Shown: positions 53,399 to 63,048, numbered from the stretch's first letter. The stretch: DNA of 64,000 nucleotides from Clostridium sp. UBA4548 (GCF_002387895.1 NZ_DGLI01000029.1:69864-133863), one strand, 5' to 3'. Notes: generated from the letters alone by a model not told the origin. A program made the numbers and translations.

Positions 53399-53430
53399 AG
53401 CCTCACCCTTAAAGGGTGGGGCTTATTTTA
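53399..53430 (+). terminator. second terminator upstream of thiS
   Basis: AGCCTCACCCT pairs with AGGGTGGGGCT (one G-T) across TAA, followed by TATTTTATTT. It sits 41 bp before thiS, so the leader carries two terminators in tandem. Confidence 0.65.
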
Positions 53431-53471
53431 TTTGTTTTAAGTAAAAGCATTTAAGAAAAAGGAGGGCCAAA

Positions 53472-53666
53472 ATGATAGTTAATGGTAAGGAAATGAATTT
53501 TGAAGAAAACTTAACAGTACTAGAGTTACTTAAAAACCTTTCTATCTCAGAGAACAGGGTAGTTGTAGAAGTAAATTATAACATCATAACAAAGGAACAG
53601 TTTCTAGAAGTTATCTTAAATAAAGAAGATAAAGTAGAGATTGTAAGCTTTGTAGGAGGCGGTTAA
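53472..53666 (+). CDS. thiS: sulfur carrier protein ThiS
   Basis: A 64-residue beta-grasp protein ending in GGG, whose C-terminal glycine is adenylated by ThiF and then thiocarboxylated to supply sulfur for the thiazole ring. MIVNGKEMNFEENLTVLELL is the family start. It opens the operon behind AAAAAGGAGG. The next gene begins one base after its stop. Confidence 0.95.
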   Translation: MIVNGKEMNFEENLTVLELLKNLSISENRVVVEVNYNIITKEQFLEVILNKEDKVEIVSFVGGG

Positions 53667-53667
53667 G

Positions 53668-54474
53668 TTGAAGCTATATATCAATGAAAAGCTAATTGAA
53701 GTTCAAGAAGGAGAAACCGCTTTTTCCTTAAGAGATGAAAGAAAAAAAGAAGCAGATATTGTTATTCTTAATGGTTTTATTCTTAAGGAGGATACAGGAC
53801 TTAAAGAAGGGGATAAACTGAGTTTTATAAAAAGAGGGGAAATCCCTTCAGAGGAGGACATGGAAGGGCTTTTAGTATCAAGGCATACTCCAGGGGTTCA
53901 TGAGAAGTTGAAAAAGGCAACTGTAGGGATTGCAGGCCTTGGAGGCCTTGGATCTAATGTTGCTGTAGCCTTAGCAAGAGTAGGAGTAGGAAAACTAATA
54001 CTTGTAGACTTTGATGTAGTAGAGCCAAGCAATTTAAATAGGCAGCAATATTTTATAAAGCATATTGGCATGAAAAAAACTGAGGCACTAAAGAAGCTTT
54101 TAGAGGATATAAATCCTTTTATAACAGTGGAAATAGTGGATATTTACTTAGATAAAACCAATATAGAACAGGTGTTTAGTGAGGCCCAAATAATAGTTGA
54201 GGCTTTTGATAATCCAGTCTGTAAAGCAGAACTCACAACTAAGGTGCTCACAAGGATGAAAGATAGGTATATTGTTGCAGCTTCAGGCATGGCAGGATAT
54301 TTTTCAAATAATACAATTGTCACTAAAAAGCTAGGCGAGAGATTCTACCTAATTGGAGATGGGGTTTCAGAAGCTAAAGTAGGTTGTGGGCTTATGGCAC
54401 CAAGGGTAAATATAGCAGCAAACCATCAGGCAAATACGGTGATGAGAATAATTTTAGGGGAAACAGAGGTTTAA
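53668..54474 (+). CDS. thiF: ThiF adenylyltransferase with N-terminal ThiS-like domain
   Basis: A 268-residue E1-like enzyme that adenylates ThiS. Residues 1-55 form an extra beta-grasp ThiS-like domain (MKLYINEKLIEVQEGETAF) that lacks the terminal GG. The catalytic part has the nucleotide loop GIAGLGGLGSNVAVALARVG (about 88-107), DFDVVEPSNLNRQQYF and a metal/cysteine region. It resembles the ThiF type common in Clostridia. Start is TTG, overlapping the ThiS gene context. Confidence 0.92.
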   Translation: MKLYINEKLIEVQEGETAFSLRDERKKEADIVILNGFILKEDTGLKEGDKLSFIKRGEIPSEEDMEGLLVSRHTPGVHEKLKKATVGIAGLGGLGSNVAVALARVGVGKLILVDFDVVEPSNLNRQQYFIKHIGMKKTEALKKLLEDINPFITVEIVDIYLDKTNIEQVFSEAQIIVEAFDNPVCKAELTTKVLTRMKDRYIVAASGMAGYFSNNTIVTKKLGERFYLIGDGVSEAKVGCGLMAPRVNIAANHQANTVMRIILGETEV

Positions 54475-54650
54475 GAAAATTGAACGAACTATTCAAGGTT
54501 AATTTTACAGTTACAAGTTATAAGAGCAACACAAAAGCTTAATTTGTATAAAAGTTACTGTATGAATAGAAAGAAAACTTCTTATCAGGCAATTAAAAAA
54601 ACTAGGAAATTAAGTGATTGATTATAAAAATATAGAAAGAGGGGAATTGT

Positions 54651-55427
54651 ATGGACAATCTTATTTTAGGTGGAGTAGAGCTGAAAAGTAGATTATTTAT
54701 AGGTACGGGAAAATATAGCACCAATGCTATGATGCCAGATATCATTAAGTCCTGTAATACTCAGGTGGTTACCACTGCTGTTAGAAGAGTAGATTTAGAT
54801 GACAGGGAGGAAAACATACTAGGGCACCTTCCTAAGGACATAGTGCTTTTACCTAACACTTCAGGAGCAAGAAATGCAGAAGAGGCAGTTAGAATTGCAA
54901 GACTTGCAAGGGCAATGGGTTGTGGAAACTGGGTAAAAATAGAGGTTATTTCTGATAATAAATACCTTTTACCAGACAACTTTGAAACCATTAAGGCAAC
55001 AGAAATTCTTGCAAAGGAAGGATTTATAGTACTTCCTTATATGAGTCCAGATTTAATGTCAGCTAAAAGGCTTGTTGAGGCAGGAGCTGCTGCAGTTATG
55101 CCTCTTGGAGCACCAATTGGAACAAATAGAGGAATTAGAACTAAGGAACTTGTACAAATACTTATAGACGAAATAAAAGCACCAATCATAGTTGATGCAG
55201 GAATAGGAAGGCCATCAGCAGCAGCAGAGGCAATGGAGATGGGGGCAGCTGCAGTGCTTGTTAATACTGCAATTGCTTCAGCTGAAAATCCAATTGCTAT
55301 GGCAGAAGCCTTTTCACTAGCTGTTAGAGCAGGAAGAATTGCTTATAGAGCAAAGCTTGGGGAAGAGAAGAGATATGCAGACCCATCTTCACCATTAACA
55401 GGATTTTTATTTGAAGGTGATAAGTAA
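54651..55427 (+). CDS. thiG: thiazole synthase ThiG
   Basis: A 258-residue TIM-barrel enzyme that builds the thiazole phosphate from DXP, ThiS thiocarboxylate and dehydroglycine. Family motifs RLFIGTGKYS (about 14-23), VTTAVRRVD (about 40-48) and PIIVDAGIGRPSAAAEAMEMG near 185 are intact. AAAGAGGGG precedes the ATG. A gap of 176 bp separates it from thiF; its stop overlaps the thiH start. Confidence 0.95.
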   Translation: MDNLILGGVELKSRLFIGTGKYSTNAMMPDIIKSCNTQVVTTAVRRVDLDDREENILGHLPKDIVLLPNTSGARNAEEAVRIARLARAMGCGNWVKIEVISDNKYLLPDNFETIKATEILAKEGFIVLPYMSPDLMSAKRLVEAGAAAVMPLGAPIGTNRGIRTKELVQILIDEIKAPIIVDAGIGRPSAAAEAMEMGAAAVLVNTAIASAENPIAMAEAFSLAVRAGRIAYRAKLGEEKRYADPSSPLTGFLFEGDK

Positions 55428-56536
55428 TGAGTTTTTATGAAGAGTATGTTTCTTATAAGGGGTTTGACTTTGAAGATTTCTTTTCAAAGGTAACAAAGGA
55501 GCAGGTGTTAAGAGCTATTTATAAAGATAGATTAAGTCATATGGATTTTTTAACTTTGTTAGCTCCAGCGGCTGAACAGGTTATAGAGACTATGGCACAA
55601 AGGGCTCATATGCTTAATCTTCACCACTTTGGAAAGTCAATACTACTTTACACTCCAATATATATTGCAAATCATTGTGTAAATAAATGTGCCTATTGCA
55701 GCTATAACATAGAAAATCATATTGAAAGAAAGCAGCTTACTATGGCAGAAATTAAAAAAGAAGCTGAGGAGATTTCAAAAACGGGCTTAAAGCACATTCT
55801 GCTTTTAACTGGAGAATCAAAAAAGGATACTCCTCTTTCTTATATTATTGAAGCTATAGGGATATTAAAGAAGTATTTCCAGTCAGTTTCATTAGAAATA
55901 TATCCTCTAAGTGAAGAGGAATATAGAGAGGTTGTAAAGGCGGGGGTAGATGGATTAACTGTATATCAGGAAGTATATGATGAAGAAATCTACGATAAAG
56001 TTCATTTGGCAGGACCAAAGAAAAACTATAAATTTAGATTAGATGCACCAGAAAGAGGATGCAAGGCTAACATGAGGGCAGTAAATATAGGAGCACTTTT
56101 AGGACTAAATAATTGGAGAGTTGAAGCCTTTATGTCAGGGCTTCATGGTAAGTATCTTCAGGATAACTACCCACAGGTAGAAGTTGGGCTATCTCTTCCA
56201 AGAATAAGACCCCATGTAGGAGTTTTTGAAGAAACTCAACCTGTTAGTGATGTGAGTTTAGTTCAAGCTTTGTTAGCTTATAGGATTTTTCTTCCACAAG
56301 CTGGGATCAACGTATCAACAAGAGAAAGAGAAGCTTTTAGAGATAGTCTTATACCACTAGGAGTTACCAAGATGTCTGCAGGGGTTTCTACCGAAGTTGG
56401 AGGCCATGGAAATTCTGATAAGGGAAGTGCGCAGTTTGAAATATCAGATAAAAGAACTGTAGTAGAAATGAGATTAGCTATTAAAGCTAAAGGGTATCAG
56501 CCAATATTAAAGGATTGGCTGAATTTAGAGGGTTAA
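55427..56536 (+). CDS. thiH: 2-iminoacetate synthase ThiH
   Basis: A 369-residue radical SAM enzyme that cleaves tyrosine to dehydroglycine for ThiG. The cluster motif CVNKCAYCSY (C-x3-C-x2-C, about 83-92) is intact, followed by IKKEAEEISKTGLKHILLLTGE. Use of ThiH rather than the oxygen-dependent ThiO fits an anaerobe. Its ATG overlaps the thiG stop (TAATG). Confidence 0.95.
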   Translation: MSFYEEYVSYKGFDFEDFFSKVTKEQVLRAIYKDRLSHMDFLTLLAPAAEQVIETMAQRAHMLNLHHFGKSILLYTPIYIANHCVNKCAYCSYNIENHIERKQLTMAEIKKEAEEISKTGLKHILLLTGESKKDTPLSYIIEAIGILKKYFQSVSLEIYPLSEEEYREVVKAGVDGLTVYQEVYDEEIYDKVHLAGPKKNYKFRLDAPERGCKANMRAVNIGALLGLNNWRVEAFMSGLHGKYLQDNYPQVEVGLSLPRIRPHVGVFEETQPVSDVSLVQALLAYRIFLPQAGINVSTREREAFRDSLIPLGVTKMSAGVSTEVGGHGNSDKGSAQFEISDKRTVVEMRLAIKAKGYQPILKDWLNLEG

Positions 56537-56669
56537 TGGCTTTACTCTTAATAAGGAAATAAATTTATAGGTAAAAGTCTGAAAATCAAGCATATTAGCG
56601 TGATAAAGAGGTCAAATTTGATTTGGATAAAGCAATAAAATTAAAGAAAGTTTTAAGGGGGATTTATTA

Positions 56670-57983
56670 ATGAATTATACAACACAAATGGATGCAGCGA
56701 AAAAAGGCATCATAACTAAGGAAATAGACACAGTTGCCAAAAAGGAAGGTATGGAGGTTGAAGCCTTAAGAGAACTTGTTGCAAAGGGAAGAGTTGCAAT
56801 ACCTGCTAATAAAAATCATAAATCTTTAAATCCAGAAGGAGTAGGAGAAGGTCTAAAAACAAAAATTAATGTTAATCTTGGAATTTCTAAGGATTGTAAA
56901 AGCTTTGAAGTGGAAATGGAAAAGGTGAAAACTGCGCTAGAAATGAAAGCAGAAGCTATAATGGATTTAAGCTCCTATGGAAAAACTGCAGAGTTTAGAA
57001 AGGCTCTTATAGAAATGTCACCAGCTATGATAGGAACAGTGCCAATTTATGATGCAGTAGGTTTTTATGATAAAGAGTTAAGTGACATCACAGTGGATGA
57101 ATTCTTTAAAGTAGTTGAAAAGCACGCAGAGGATGGAGTAGACTTTGTAACTATCCATGCAGGTTTGAATAGAGAAACTATTAATACTTTTAAAAGAAAT
57201 AAAAGGCTTACAAATATAGTTTCAAGAGGGGGCTCTTTATTATATGCATGGATGGAACTTAACAATGCAGAAAACCCTTTCTATGAGCACTTTGATAGAC
57301 TTTTAGATATATGTGAAAAATATGACTTAACCTTAAGTCTTGGAGATGCTTGTAGACCAGGCTCTATAAATGACTCTACAGATGCCTGTCAAATTAAAGA
57401 ACTTATGGTCCTTGGAGAACTTACTTTAAGAGCTTGGGAGAGAAATGTGCAGGTTATTATAGAAGGACCAGGACATATGTCAATAAATGAAATTGCTTCA
57501 AATATGATACTTGAGAAGAAACTTTGTCATGGAGCACCTTTCTATGTTTTAGGACCGTTAGTTACAGATATAGCACCAGGTTATGATCATATAACAAGTG
57601 CTATAGGTGGAGCTATTGCAGCAGCAAATGGGGCAGACTTCCTATGCTATGTTACACCAGCTGAGCATTTAAGACTTCCAAACCTAGAAGATATGAAGGA
57701 AGGCATAATAGCAGCAAAAATTGCAGCTCATGCAGCAGACATTGCTAAAAACATAAAAGGGGCAAGGGACTGGGATAATGAAATGAGTCTTGCAAGACAA
57801 GAGCTTAATTGGAATAAGATGTTTCAACTTGCTATAGACCCAGAAAAAGCTAGAAGATATAGAAAGGAATCAACTCCAGAGCACGAGGATAGCTGTACTA
57901 TGTGTGGAAAAATGTGTTCTATGAGAAATATGAATAAGATAATGAGTGGGAAAAACATAAATATTTTAAGAACAGACGAATAG
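56670..57983 (+). CDS. thiC: phosphomethylpyrimidine synthase ThiC
   Basis: A 437-residue radical SAM enzyme converting AIR to HMP-phosphate. The C-terminal cluster motif is CTMCGKMCSMRNM (C-x2-C-x4-C type, about 413-425). ALEMKAEAIMDLSSYGKT and VIIEGPGHMSINEI are family landmarks. The length matches the short form. It follows thiH by 133 bp behind AAGGGGG. Confidence 0.95.
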   Translation: MNYTTQMDAAKKGIITKEIDTVAKKEGMEVEALRELVAKGRVAIPANKNHKSLNPEGVGEGLKTKINVNLGISKDCKSFEVEMEKVKTALEMKAEAIMDLSSYGKTAEFRKALIEMSPAMIGTVPIYDAVGFYDKELSDITVDEFFKVVEKHAEDGVDFVTIHAGLNRETINTFKRNKRLTNIVSRGGSLLYAWMELNNAENPFYEHFDRLLDICEKYDLTLSLGDACRPGSINDSTDACQIKELMVLGELTLRAWERNVQVIIEGPGHMSINEIASNMILEKKLCHGAPFYVLGPLVTDIAPGYDHITSAIGGAIAAANGADFLCYVTPAEHLRLPNLEDMKEGIIAAKIAAHAADIAKNIKGARDWDNEMSLARQELNWNKMFQLAIDPEKARRYRKESTPEHEDSCTMCGKMCSMRNMNKIMSGKNINILRTDE

Positions 57984-58043
57984 TTAAATCTTCTTTTAAA
58001 GTGATTAATAAAAATAAATTTATTCATTACTTAAGGAGAAAAA

Positions 58044-58637
58044 ATGATCTATCTAATAACGAATAGAAAGCTAATCACAAAGGGGAGTCTTTCAGAGGTA
58101 GCAGAGGCTGCTGCAAAAGGAGGCATTGGGGTAATAATTCTAAGAGAAAAGGATTTAAACTTCCATGAACTTTTACCCATTGCCTTAGATATAAAAGAAA
58201 GAATAAAAAATACAAATTGTAAGCTAATAATTAATAGTAATATAGAAGTAGCAAGGGAAGTAAAGGCCCATGGAATTCATTTTTCCTATGAATACTATGT
58301 AAAGGAGATGCCAAAGTTTCATGGTGAAATAGGGGTATCAATTCACTCTATTAAGGAAGCTATAGAGGCAGAGAAAATGGGGGCTAGCTACCTATTAGCT
58401 AGTCCAATCTTTGAAACCCAGTGCAAACCTGGGGCAGAGCCAAAGGGAATAGAGTTTATTAAAGCAATTAAAGAAATGGTTAAAATACCTGTTATGGCGC
58501 TAGGGGGCATTAGCTTAGAAAATGGAAAAAAAGTAATGGAAGCTGGAGCACAGGGGCTTGCAGTAATGTCTGCTATTATGGCAGCTAAAGATCCCTATGA
58601 GGTAACTTGTAGGTTTAAGGATATTTTGAAAGCATAA
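58044..58637 (+). CDS. thiE: thiamine phosphate synthase ThiE (or TenI-like)
   Basis: A 197-residue TIM-barrel protein that would join HMP-PP and thiazole-phosphate. GIGVIILREKDLNFHELLPIA (about 27-47), KLIINSNIEVAREV, GVSIHSIKEAIEAEKMGASYLL and MALGGISLENG fit. The short length and ILREKD instead of the ThiE VQLREK leave TenI (thiazole tautomerase) possible. No thiD or thiM is in the window. Confidence 0.88.
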   Translation: MIYLITNRKLITKGSLSEVAEAAAKGGIGVIILREKDLNFHELLPIALDIKERIKNTNCKLIINSNIEVAREVKAHGIHFSYEYYVKEMPKFHGEIGVSIHSIKEAIEAEKMGASYLLASPIFETQCKPGAEPKGIEFIKAIKEMVKIPVMALGGISLENGKKVMEAGAQGLAVMSAIMAAKDPYEVTCRFKDILKA

Positions 58638-58756
58638 GTATTTAGCTACCTTGTAAGCTAGTAGAACCTCCTTTAAAGTCCTTGAGAGGGATTCACATAT
58701 TTATATAGAGGCTTTGTTAAGATTTTAAATATTAATAGCTTAGTATTTTAATAATA

Positions 58757-58790
58757 AAGAAAACCAAGAATAGCTTGGTTTTCTTTATTA
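58757..58790 (+). terminator. terminator of the thi operon
   Basis: AAACCAAG-AATAG-CTTGGTTT, then TCTTTATTATT. Confidence 0.8.
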
Positions 58791-58892
58791 TTAATTATTA
58801 TTTATTTTATCAATTAATTTCTTATAACAAAAAAAGCCTTGCATAAGAACTCTATGCTCATTATATAAGAAATTTACACCTTAACCAAGAAT

Positions 58893-59540
58893 TTATAGTA
58901 CTTCAAATTTTTTTGTATCTAAATCTACAATACGTGCTCTAGTATCTGACTTTGATAGGTATATAGGTTCTCCAGTGCTGTCAATACAATAGGAAATAGG
59001 AAGAGATACCCCGCAATTTCTATAGGAACCATCTGCATGACTTGTACCCATTATAATTGTTTTATAGGTCTTAGCAATTTTTTTAGCTTCATTAGTCCAT
59101 AGCTCAAATTGTTCATCACTAAACATCCCTACACCAATTGGGTGAGCAATAAAATTAATATTTTCCCCCACATTTTTCAAATCCCTCATACCTTTTAATA
59201 TCTCCATACACAGCAGGTATCCAATGTTTATGCCATTATAATCAACTGTTAGTGGCTGAACTAATTCTTCACTATCTTCTGGCAGAGTCTTTGCTCTTTC
59301 TAAAATTATATTTCCAGCGTCACTAATTATTACAACTCTATTTTTATTGTCCTTCTTATAGGAGGTAATTATCATTACCTTATTTTCCTTTGCTATTTTA
59401 CAAGCAGTTTCTAATACTTTTTCATTTAAAATATATCCTTCAGGATAGAGTACAATATCAATTCCAGTATTAGTTTTGATATCCTTCTCAAGTTGACTTA
59501 GTCCTTCTTCATGAATGGGTTGGCCTATTAAAACTCTCAT
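58893..59540 (-). CDS. carbon-nitrogen hydrolase (nitrilase superfamily)
   Basis: A 215-residue protein with the Glu-Lys-Cys triad of the family in plausible order: LYPEGY (Glu), RAKTLPEDSEE (Lys) and GYLLCMEILKG (Cys). It is somewhat short for the family. Starting at ATG 59540 after GGAGGT gives MRVLIGQPIHEE. An amide or nitrile substrate is expected, but which is unknown. Confidence 0.78.
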   Translation of the reverse strand: MRVLIGQPIHEEGLSQLEKDIKTNTGIDIVLYPEGYILNEKVLETACKIAKENKVMIITSYKKDNKNRVVIISDAGNIILERAKTLPEDSEELVQPLTVDYNGINIGYLLCMEILKGMRDLKNVGENINFIAHPIGVGMFSDEQFELWTNEAKKIAKTYKTIIMGTSHADGSYRNCGVSLPISYCIDSTGEPIYLSKSDTRARIVDLDTKKFEVL

Positions 59541-59664
59541 ATTTACCTCCAAACAAATGATATTTTACATAAGGATATTCCTAGGAAACCTCATGATTTA
59601 TCATAAGATTTATTCCATAATTTTTGTGAATTAAGATAATTTAGAGTTAAGGGGAATAACACAA

Positions 59665-60246
59665 TCATTTCTTTCCTTTAAACTCTTTTTTTATAATTAA
59701 TAATTCTTCTTTTCCAACTAAATCTAATCCATGAAAATCAAGTCGTATAATATAGGGCATAAAGTCAATAATTCTTAAAAAGTCATTACAGTTATAGGCG
59801 GGAGTAAAATAATTAAGAATTGTACTTAAAGCTGTACCATGAGTTCCTATTACAATGTTCTCATCTTTATGAGTATTTAAAACTTCAAGGATTACTTCAA
59901 TGTTACGTTTTTGAACCATGCTAAGGGATTCGCCCCCAGCTTCGCAAAAGTCTAAATCCTTCCATCTTTTATGAAACATTTCTGTGTTATTGCCACCTAC
60001 ACCTGACTTACGTTCTCTAAGTCTTTCATCTTCATAAATAGGTAACTCCTTTTCAACTGCACTTTCTCTTATTGTATCAATACTTCTTTTATAAGGGCTT
60101 GATATATAACAGTCTATTTTAAAAGGCTTAAAAAATTTAGTCACTTTTTTGCTATCTTCTAATCCTTCCTCACTTAAAGGACGTGTTTTATCATCCTCCC
60201 ACCCATGATCTGGTTGAGCGTGCCTAACAAAATATATACTTGTCAT
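59665..60246 (-). CDS. histidine phosphatase-family protein
   Basis: A 193-residue phosphoglycerate-mutase-like phosphatase. The catalytic YFVRHAQPDH (about 5-14) is followed by CYISSPYKRSIDT (second Arg), LRERKSGVGG and IVIGTHGTALSTIL (second His). The order is typical of small-molecule phosphatases of this fold. AATTAC and a G-run precede the start. It lies 124 bp upstream of the CN-hydrolase gene, same strand. Confidence 0.85.
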   Translation of the reverse strand: MTSIYFVRHAQPDHGWEDDKTRPLSEEGLEDSKKVTKFFKPFKIDCYISSPYKRSIDTIRESAVEKELPIYEDERLRERKSGVGGNNTEMFHKRWKDLDFCEAGGESLSMVQKRNIEVILEVLNTHKDENIVIGTHGTALSTILNYFTPAYNCNDFLRIIDFMPYIIRLDFHGLDLVGKEELLIIKKEFKGKK

Positions 60247-60599
60247 AATTAGTAATTCCCCCCCCCTACTTAGTGCTATTTAGGCGTAGATTCCATATAT
60301 GCCTAAGAATTATCTCAACATATTATTCTACACTTAAATTTTACCATATAATTACTGAAGTTGTATTTTTTATATTGAAGTTAATGTTATCGATTTAAAG
60401 AATCAGTGTATAAAATAAGTAAGTCAATACAGTATATGGTACAATAATTTCAGACAGAGGTTAAAAAAAGTCATAACTTAAGAGGATATACTTATTGCAA
60501 TTATTTATTCCAATTACATATAGCAGGTATGCATATGATATGGAGCTAGATTTGTTCATAATGTGTGATAATGGAGATGGTCATTGAAGATCAAAAGAT

Positions 60600-60727
60600 C
60601 TTCAAACACATATTATAACTATCGGGAGAATAAGGCAATAATTCAAAGGGTTTATGATGATATAGTTATAATTAATGGGATTAAATTAGGTGTTCCTAAC
60701 GAAAAAATTGATTTTAGAAAAAAGTAA
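60600..60727 (+). pseudogene. possible C-terminal gene fragment
   Basis: A start-less plus-strand frame reads RENKAIIQRVYDDIVI, continues KLGVPNEKIDFRKK and stops at 60725-60727. It is protein-like but not identified. The rest of 60247-60779 holds no gene. Confidence 0.3.
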
Positions 60728-60779
60728 TAATATTTTTCTAACTTTTAATAAGATATATTTTGATAATGTTCAGCATTAA

Positions 60780-61226
60780 TCACTTGAAGGTTTTTATGAA
60801 GTTCCTTTGGTCTTTCGTAAATACATCCCCATGCCCTTCATAAAATCTGTGTGCATTCACTCTGCTTGGGTGGGATAGTAATTTAATACCAGAAAAACCA
60901 TTGTTTTTTGCCCAACCTTCAAGACTCTCAATTAACCTGCTACCCACACCATTATTTCTATACTTTTCTTTGACTACAAACCCTAAAATGTTTATTAAAG
61001 AGTCAGTGAAAAGCAATTCAAATGGGCTTCCATGAATATAACCTACTATTTCATTGTTTTGTTCACAAACCAAAATGATATCTTTTGTATTTTCCATTAT
61101 AAATTCAATGCGCTCTTTTATTTTTTCTGCTGAAAACAGACTAAGTTTTGGATTGAATTCTTGGATTAATAAATAAATATCATTATAATCAGTTAATTTT
61201 ATCAATCTAACATTTATTTCTTTCAT
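60780..61226 (-). CDS. GNAT-family N-acetyltransferase
   Basis: A 148-residue acetyltransferase. The acetyl-CoA motif VVKEKYRNNGVGSRLIESLE lies at about 89-108, then GFSGIKLLSHPSRVNAHRFYEGHG. It resembles aminoglycoside-type or PhnO-like small GNATs, but the substrate is unpredictable. AAGGTGAG precedes the ATG. Confidence 0.85.
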   Translation of the reverse strand: MKEINVRLIKLTDYNDIYLLIQEFNPKLSLFSAEKIKERIEFIMENTKDIILVCEQNNEIVGYIHGSPFELLFTDSLINILGFVVKEKYRNNGVGSRLIESLEGWAKNNGFSGIKLLSHPSRVNAHRFYEGHGDVFTKDQRNFIKTFK

Positions 61227-61379
61227 TTTTGCTCACCTTAACTTTCAGTATCTTACAAAGGAACACCAATTGTTATTAAGCAGTATTATACCAAATATTA
61301 CATTAGTACAAAAGTTATCCTTTGATAATTAAGAGACTTAACTAATGAAAATTAGAGTAAAATAATGTACTTTGAAAAC

Positions 61380-61394
61380 TGAATAATACGGTAT
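61380..61394. repeat. left copy of a 15-bp inverted repeat
   Basis: TGAATAATACGGTAT here is the exact reverse complement of 63534-63548. The two copies flank a 2.1-kb gene cluster. The preceding TTTGAAAAC resembles sequence found near rRNA operon leaders. Confidence 0.5.
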
Positions 61395-61538
61395 GAAAAA
61401 TAAAAGTTAACTGAAATATATTGGAAATTAATGAAATAAAATGGTAAGTATGATACGATTTTCTTATGAATTAAGTCATTGTTGTAAACTATGACGAAGT
61501 ATTGATAATTTATATTAGTTTCTAGGGAGGGGTATTTT

Positions 61539-62462
61539 ATGACTGAATGGTTAGAATTGTATGACAAGGCTTCAAAGCCACGTCTTGCTCAGATACGTGG
61601 GTTTATGAATCAAAGTGCCTTTGAAGCTTTTGAACAGTTCAACAAGATTTTACTTGATAAATATAATCTTGGATATGTTGTGCCAAAGTATACTAAAAAA
61701 TACGGATGGATTTATACTTATGGAAGAAGTGGATATATTCTTGTAAACTCGGTAACGTTCCATAAGGGTTACTTTACAGTAGAAGATATAAACGTTTTTG
61801 ATTTGAATGACTTGAACAAAGCTATTATGCTAGTCGATGAAATGTTTCATGATGGATTTTTGATACGTTATGCTACCTATGATGAAGCTAGGATTGCAAG
61901 GAGAAATCATAAAAAGCTTAATAATTCCACAGAAAATGATGGGAATAAATACAAGCAAAATTGCAAGTGGTGTCAAAAAGTTTCTCGAAACAGTTTGCGA
62001 CAATTATATAAAAGTGACTCACTTGGGGCAATTAACGAGGACTTGCTTGATGATGTCGGATTAACAATTTATGTGCGTTGTAAGACGGCTCGAGAGGTTT
62101 ATAACTTGATGGAAGTCGGCAAAATCAAATGTTTGGCATGTGGCGAAATTATATCATGCTCGTCGCTCACAGGTGTTGTTACGTCCAATTGTGGGCGTGA
62201 ATATACATATCATTCATACAGGAAATCCTTCAGAGAAAATAACATGCCTCGTGGAGCCGCTTCATTGATATTTGATAAATTCGTAATGGATTGGGAAAAA
62301 GCAAACTCGACAAAGATGAAAATGCGACTGGTGGATAATCTAATTCACGAATTTCATGTTTCAGAAATTAGTGGAAAAAAGGGCAGGCCCGTCGGAGTAA
62401 ATTTGATTGAAGGAACAAAGAAGCAAATTATTGAGCTAATTACTGAACTTGCCTATATATAG
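61539..62462 (+). CDS. unknown protein: DUF3788-like domain fused to a cysteine-rich domain
   Basis: A 307-residue soluble protein. Residues 1-115 (WLELYDKASKPRLAQIRGFM, KYTKKYGWIYTYGRSGYILV) recall DUF3788. Residues 145-210 contain paired cysteines (CKWCQK, CLACGE) that look like a zinc-binding unit, and a helical basic C-terminus follows (RLVDNLIHEFHVSEISGK). The gene is visibly richer in G+C than its surroundings. It starts after AGGGAGGGG. The fusion is unfamiliar to me; a nucleic-acid or accessory role is inference. Confidence 0.55.
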   Translation: MTEWLELYDKASKPRLAQIRGFMNQSAFEAFEQFNKILLDKYNLGYVVPKYTKKYGWIYTYGRSGYILVNSVTFHKGYFTVEDINVFDLNDLNKAIMLVDEMFHDGFLIRYATYDEARIARRNHKKLNNSTENDGNKYKQNCKWCQKVSRNSLRQLYKSDSLGAINEDLLDDVGLTIYVRCKTAREVYNLMEVGKIKCLACGEIISCSSLTGVVTSNCGREYTYHSYRKSFRENNMPRGAASLIFDKFVMDWEKANSTKMKMRLVDNLIHEFHVSEISGKKGRPVGVNLIEGTKKQIIELITELAYI

Positions 62463-62574
62463 AATCCCGCACATAATAAGAATATTCTACAGAGAAGTTA
62501 ATCGAAATCTTCTTATAGTGCTTCGCACTGGTAAAAATTCCGTTATAAATAGTTAAGTATAGGGGGAAGAATAT

Positions 62575-63048
62575 ATGAATTATAGTGATTATCTTAACAA
62601 GGTTTCACAACGTTATACTAGAACTGATGAAATTCAAATAAATTCACTTGAAGTAAAAAGTATGTATGAAGAAATTTTTCAAATGAAATGGCTAGCAACA
62701 AAATTAAAAATTTTTTCATTTATATCTTATACTAACAAAATTGATGCTAGCGATATTGTTATTTATTCATATGCTTGTGTAGATTACTCTTTGAAGAATT
62801 ATAAAGGTTTACCTAGAGGAATACAAAACGGGATATCAATATTTAACGTACTTGTATCTGAAAATGTCTCAAAAGAAGCAATAAAATTTGCTACAGCAAG
62901 ACCTAAAAAGCACTTTGCACTTTTTGAAATGCCAATTATTTTTGATTTGACTAATGAAAAAATTTACTATTATAATAATACTCCCATATGGGGCTTCATG
63001 TATTATAAATACTTTAGGAAGTATATTGAAACCCATTTTAATGTTTAG
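62575..63048 (+). CDS. unknown 157-residue protein
   Basis: A soluble protein with a helical start and a notable second half (GLPRGIQNGISIFNVLVSEN; TARPKKHFALFEMPIIFDLT; IYYYNNTPIWGFMYYKYFRK). No membrane segment and no catalytic motif I know. AGGGGGAAG precedes the ATG. It lies 112 bp after the cysteine-rich fusion gene and is AT-rich again, unlike that gene. Confidence 0.55.
   Translation: MNYSDYLNKVSQRYTRTDEIQINSLEVKSMYEEIFQMKWLATKLKIFSFISYTNKIDASDIVIYSYACVDYSLKNYKGLPRGIQNGISIFNVLVSENVSKEAIKFATARPKKHFALFEMPIIFDLTNEKIYYYNNTPIWGFMYYKYFRKYIETHFNV

Noticed and set aside
61371..61390. rRNA operon leader or fragment
   Set aside because: TTTGAAAACTGAATAA resembles sequence around rRNA leaders, but no 16S, 23S or tRNA sequence follows or precedes.
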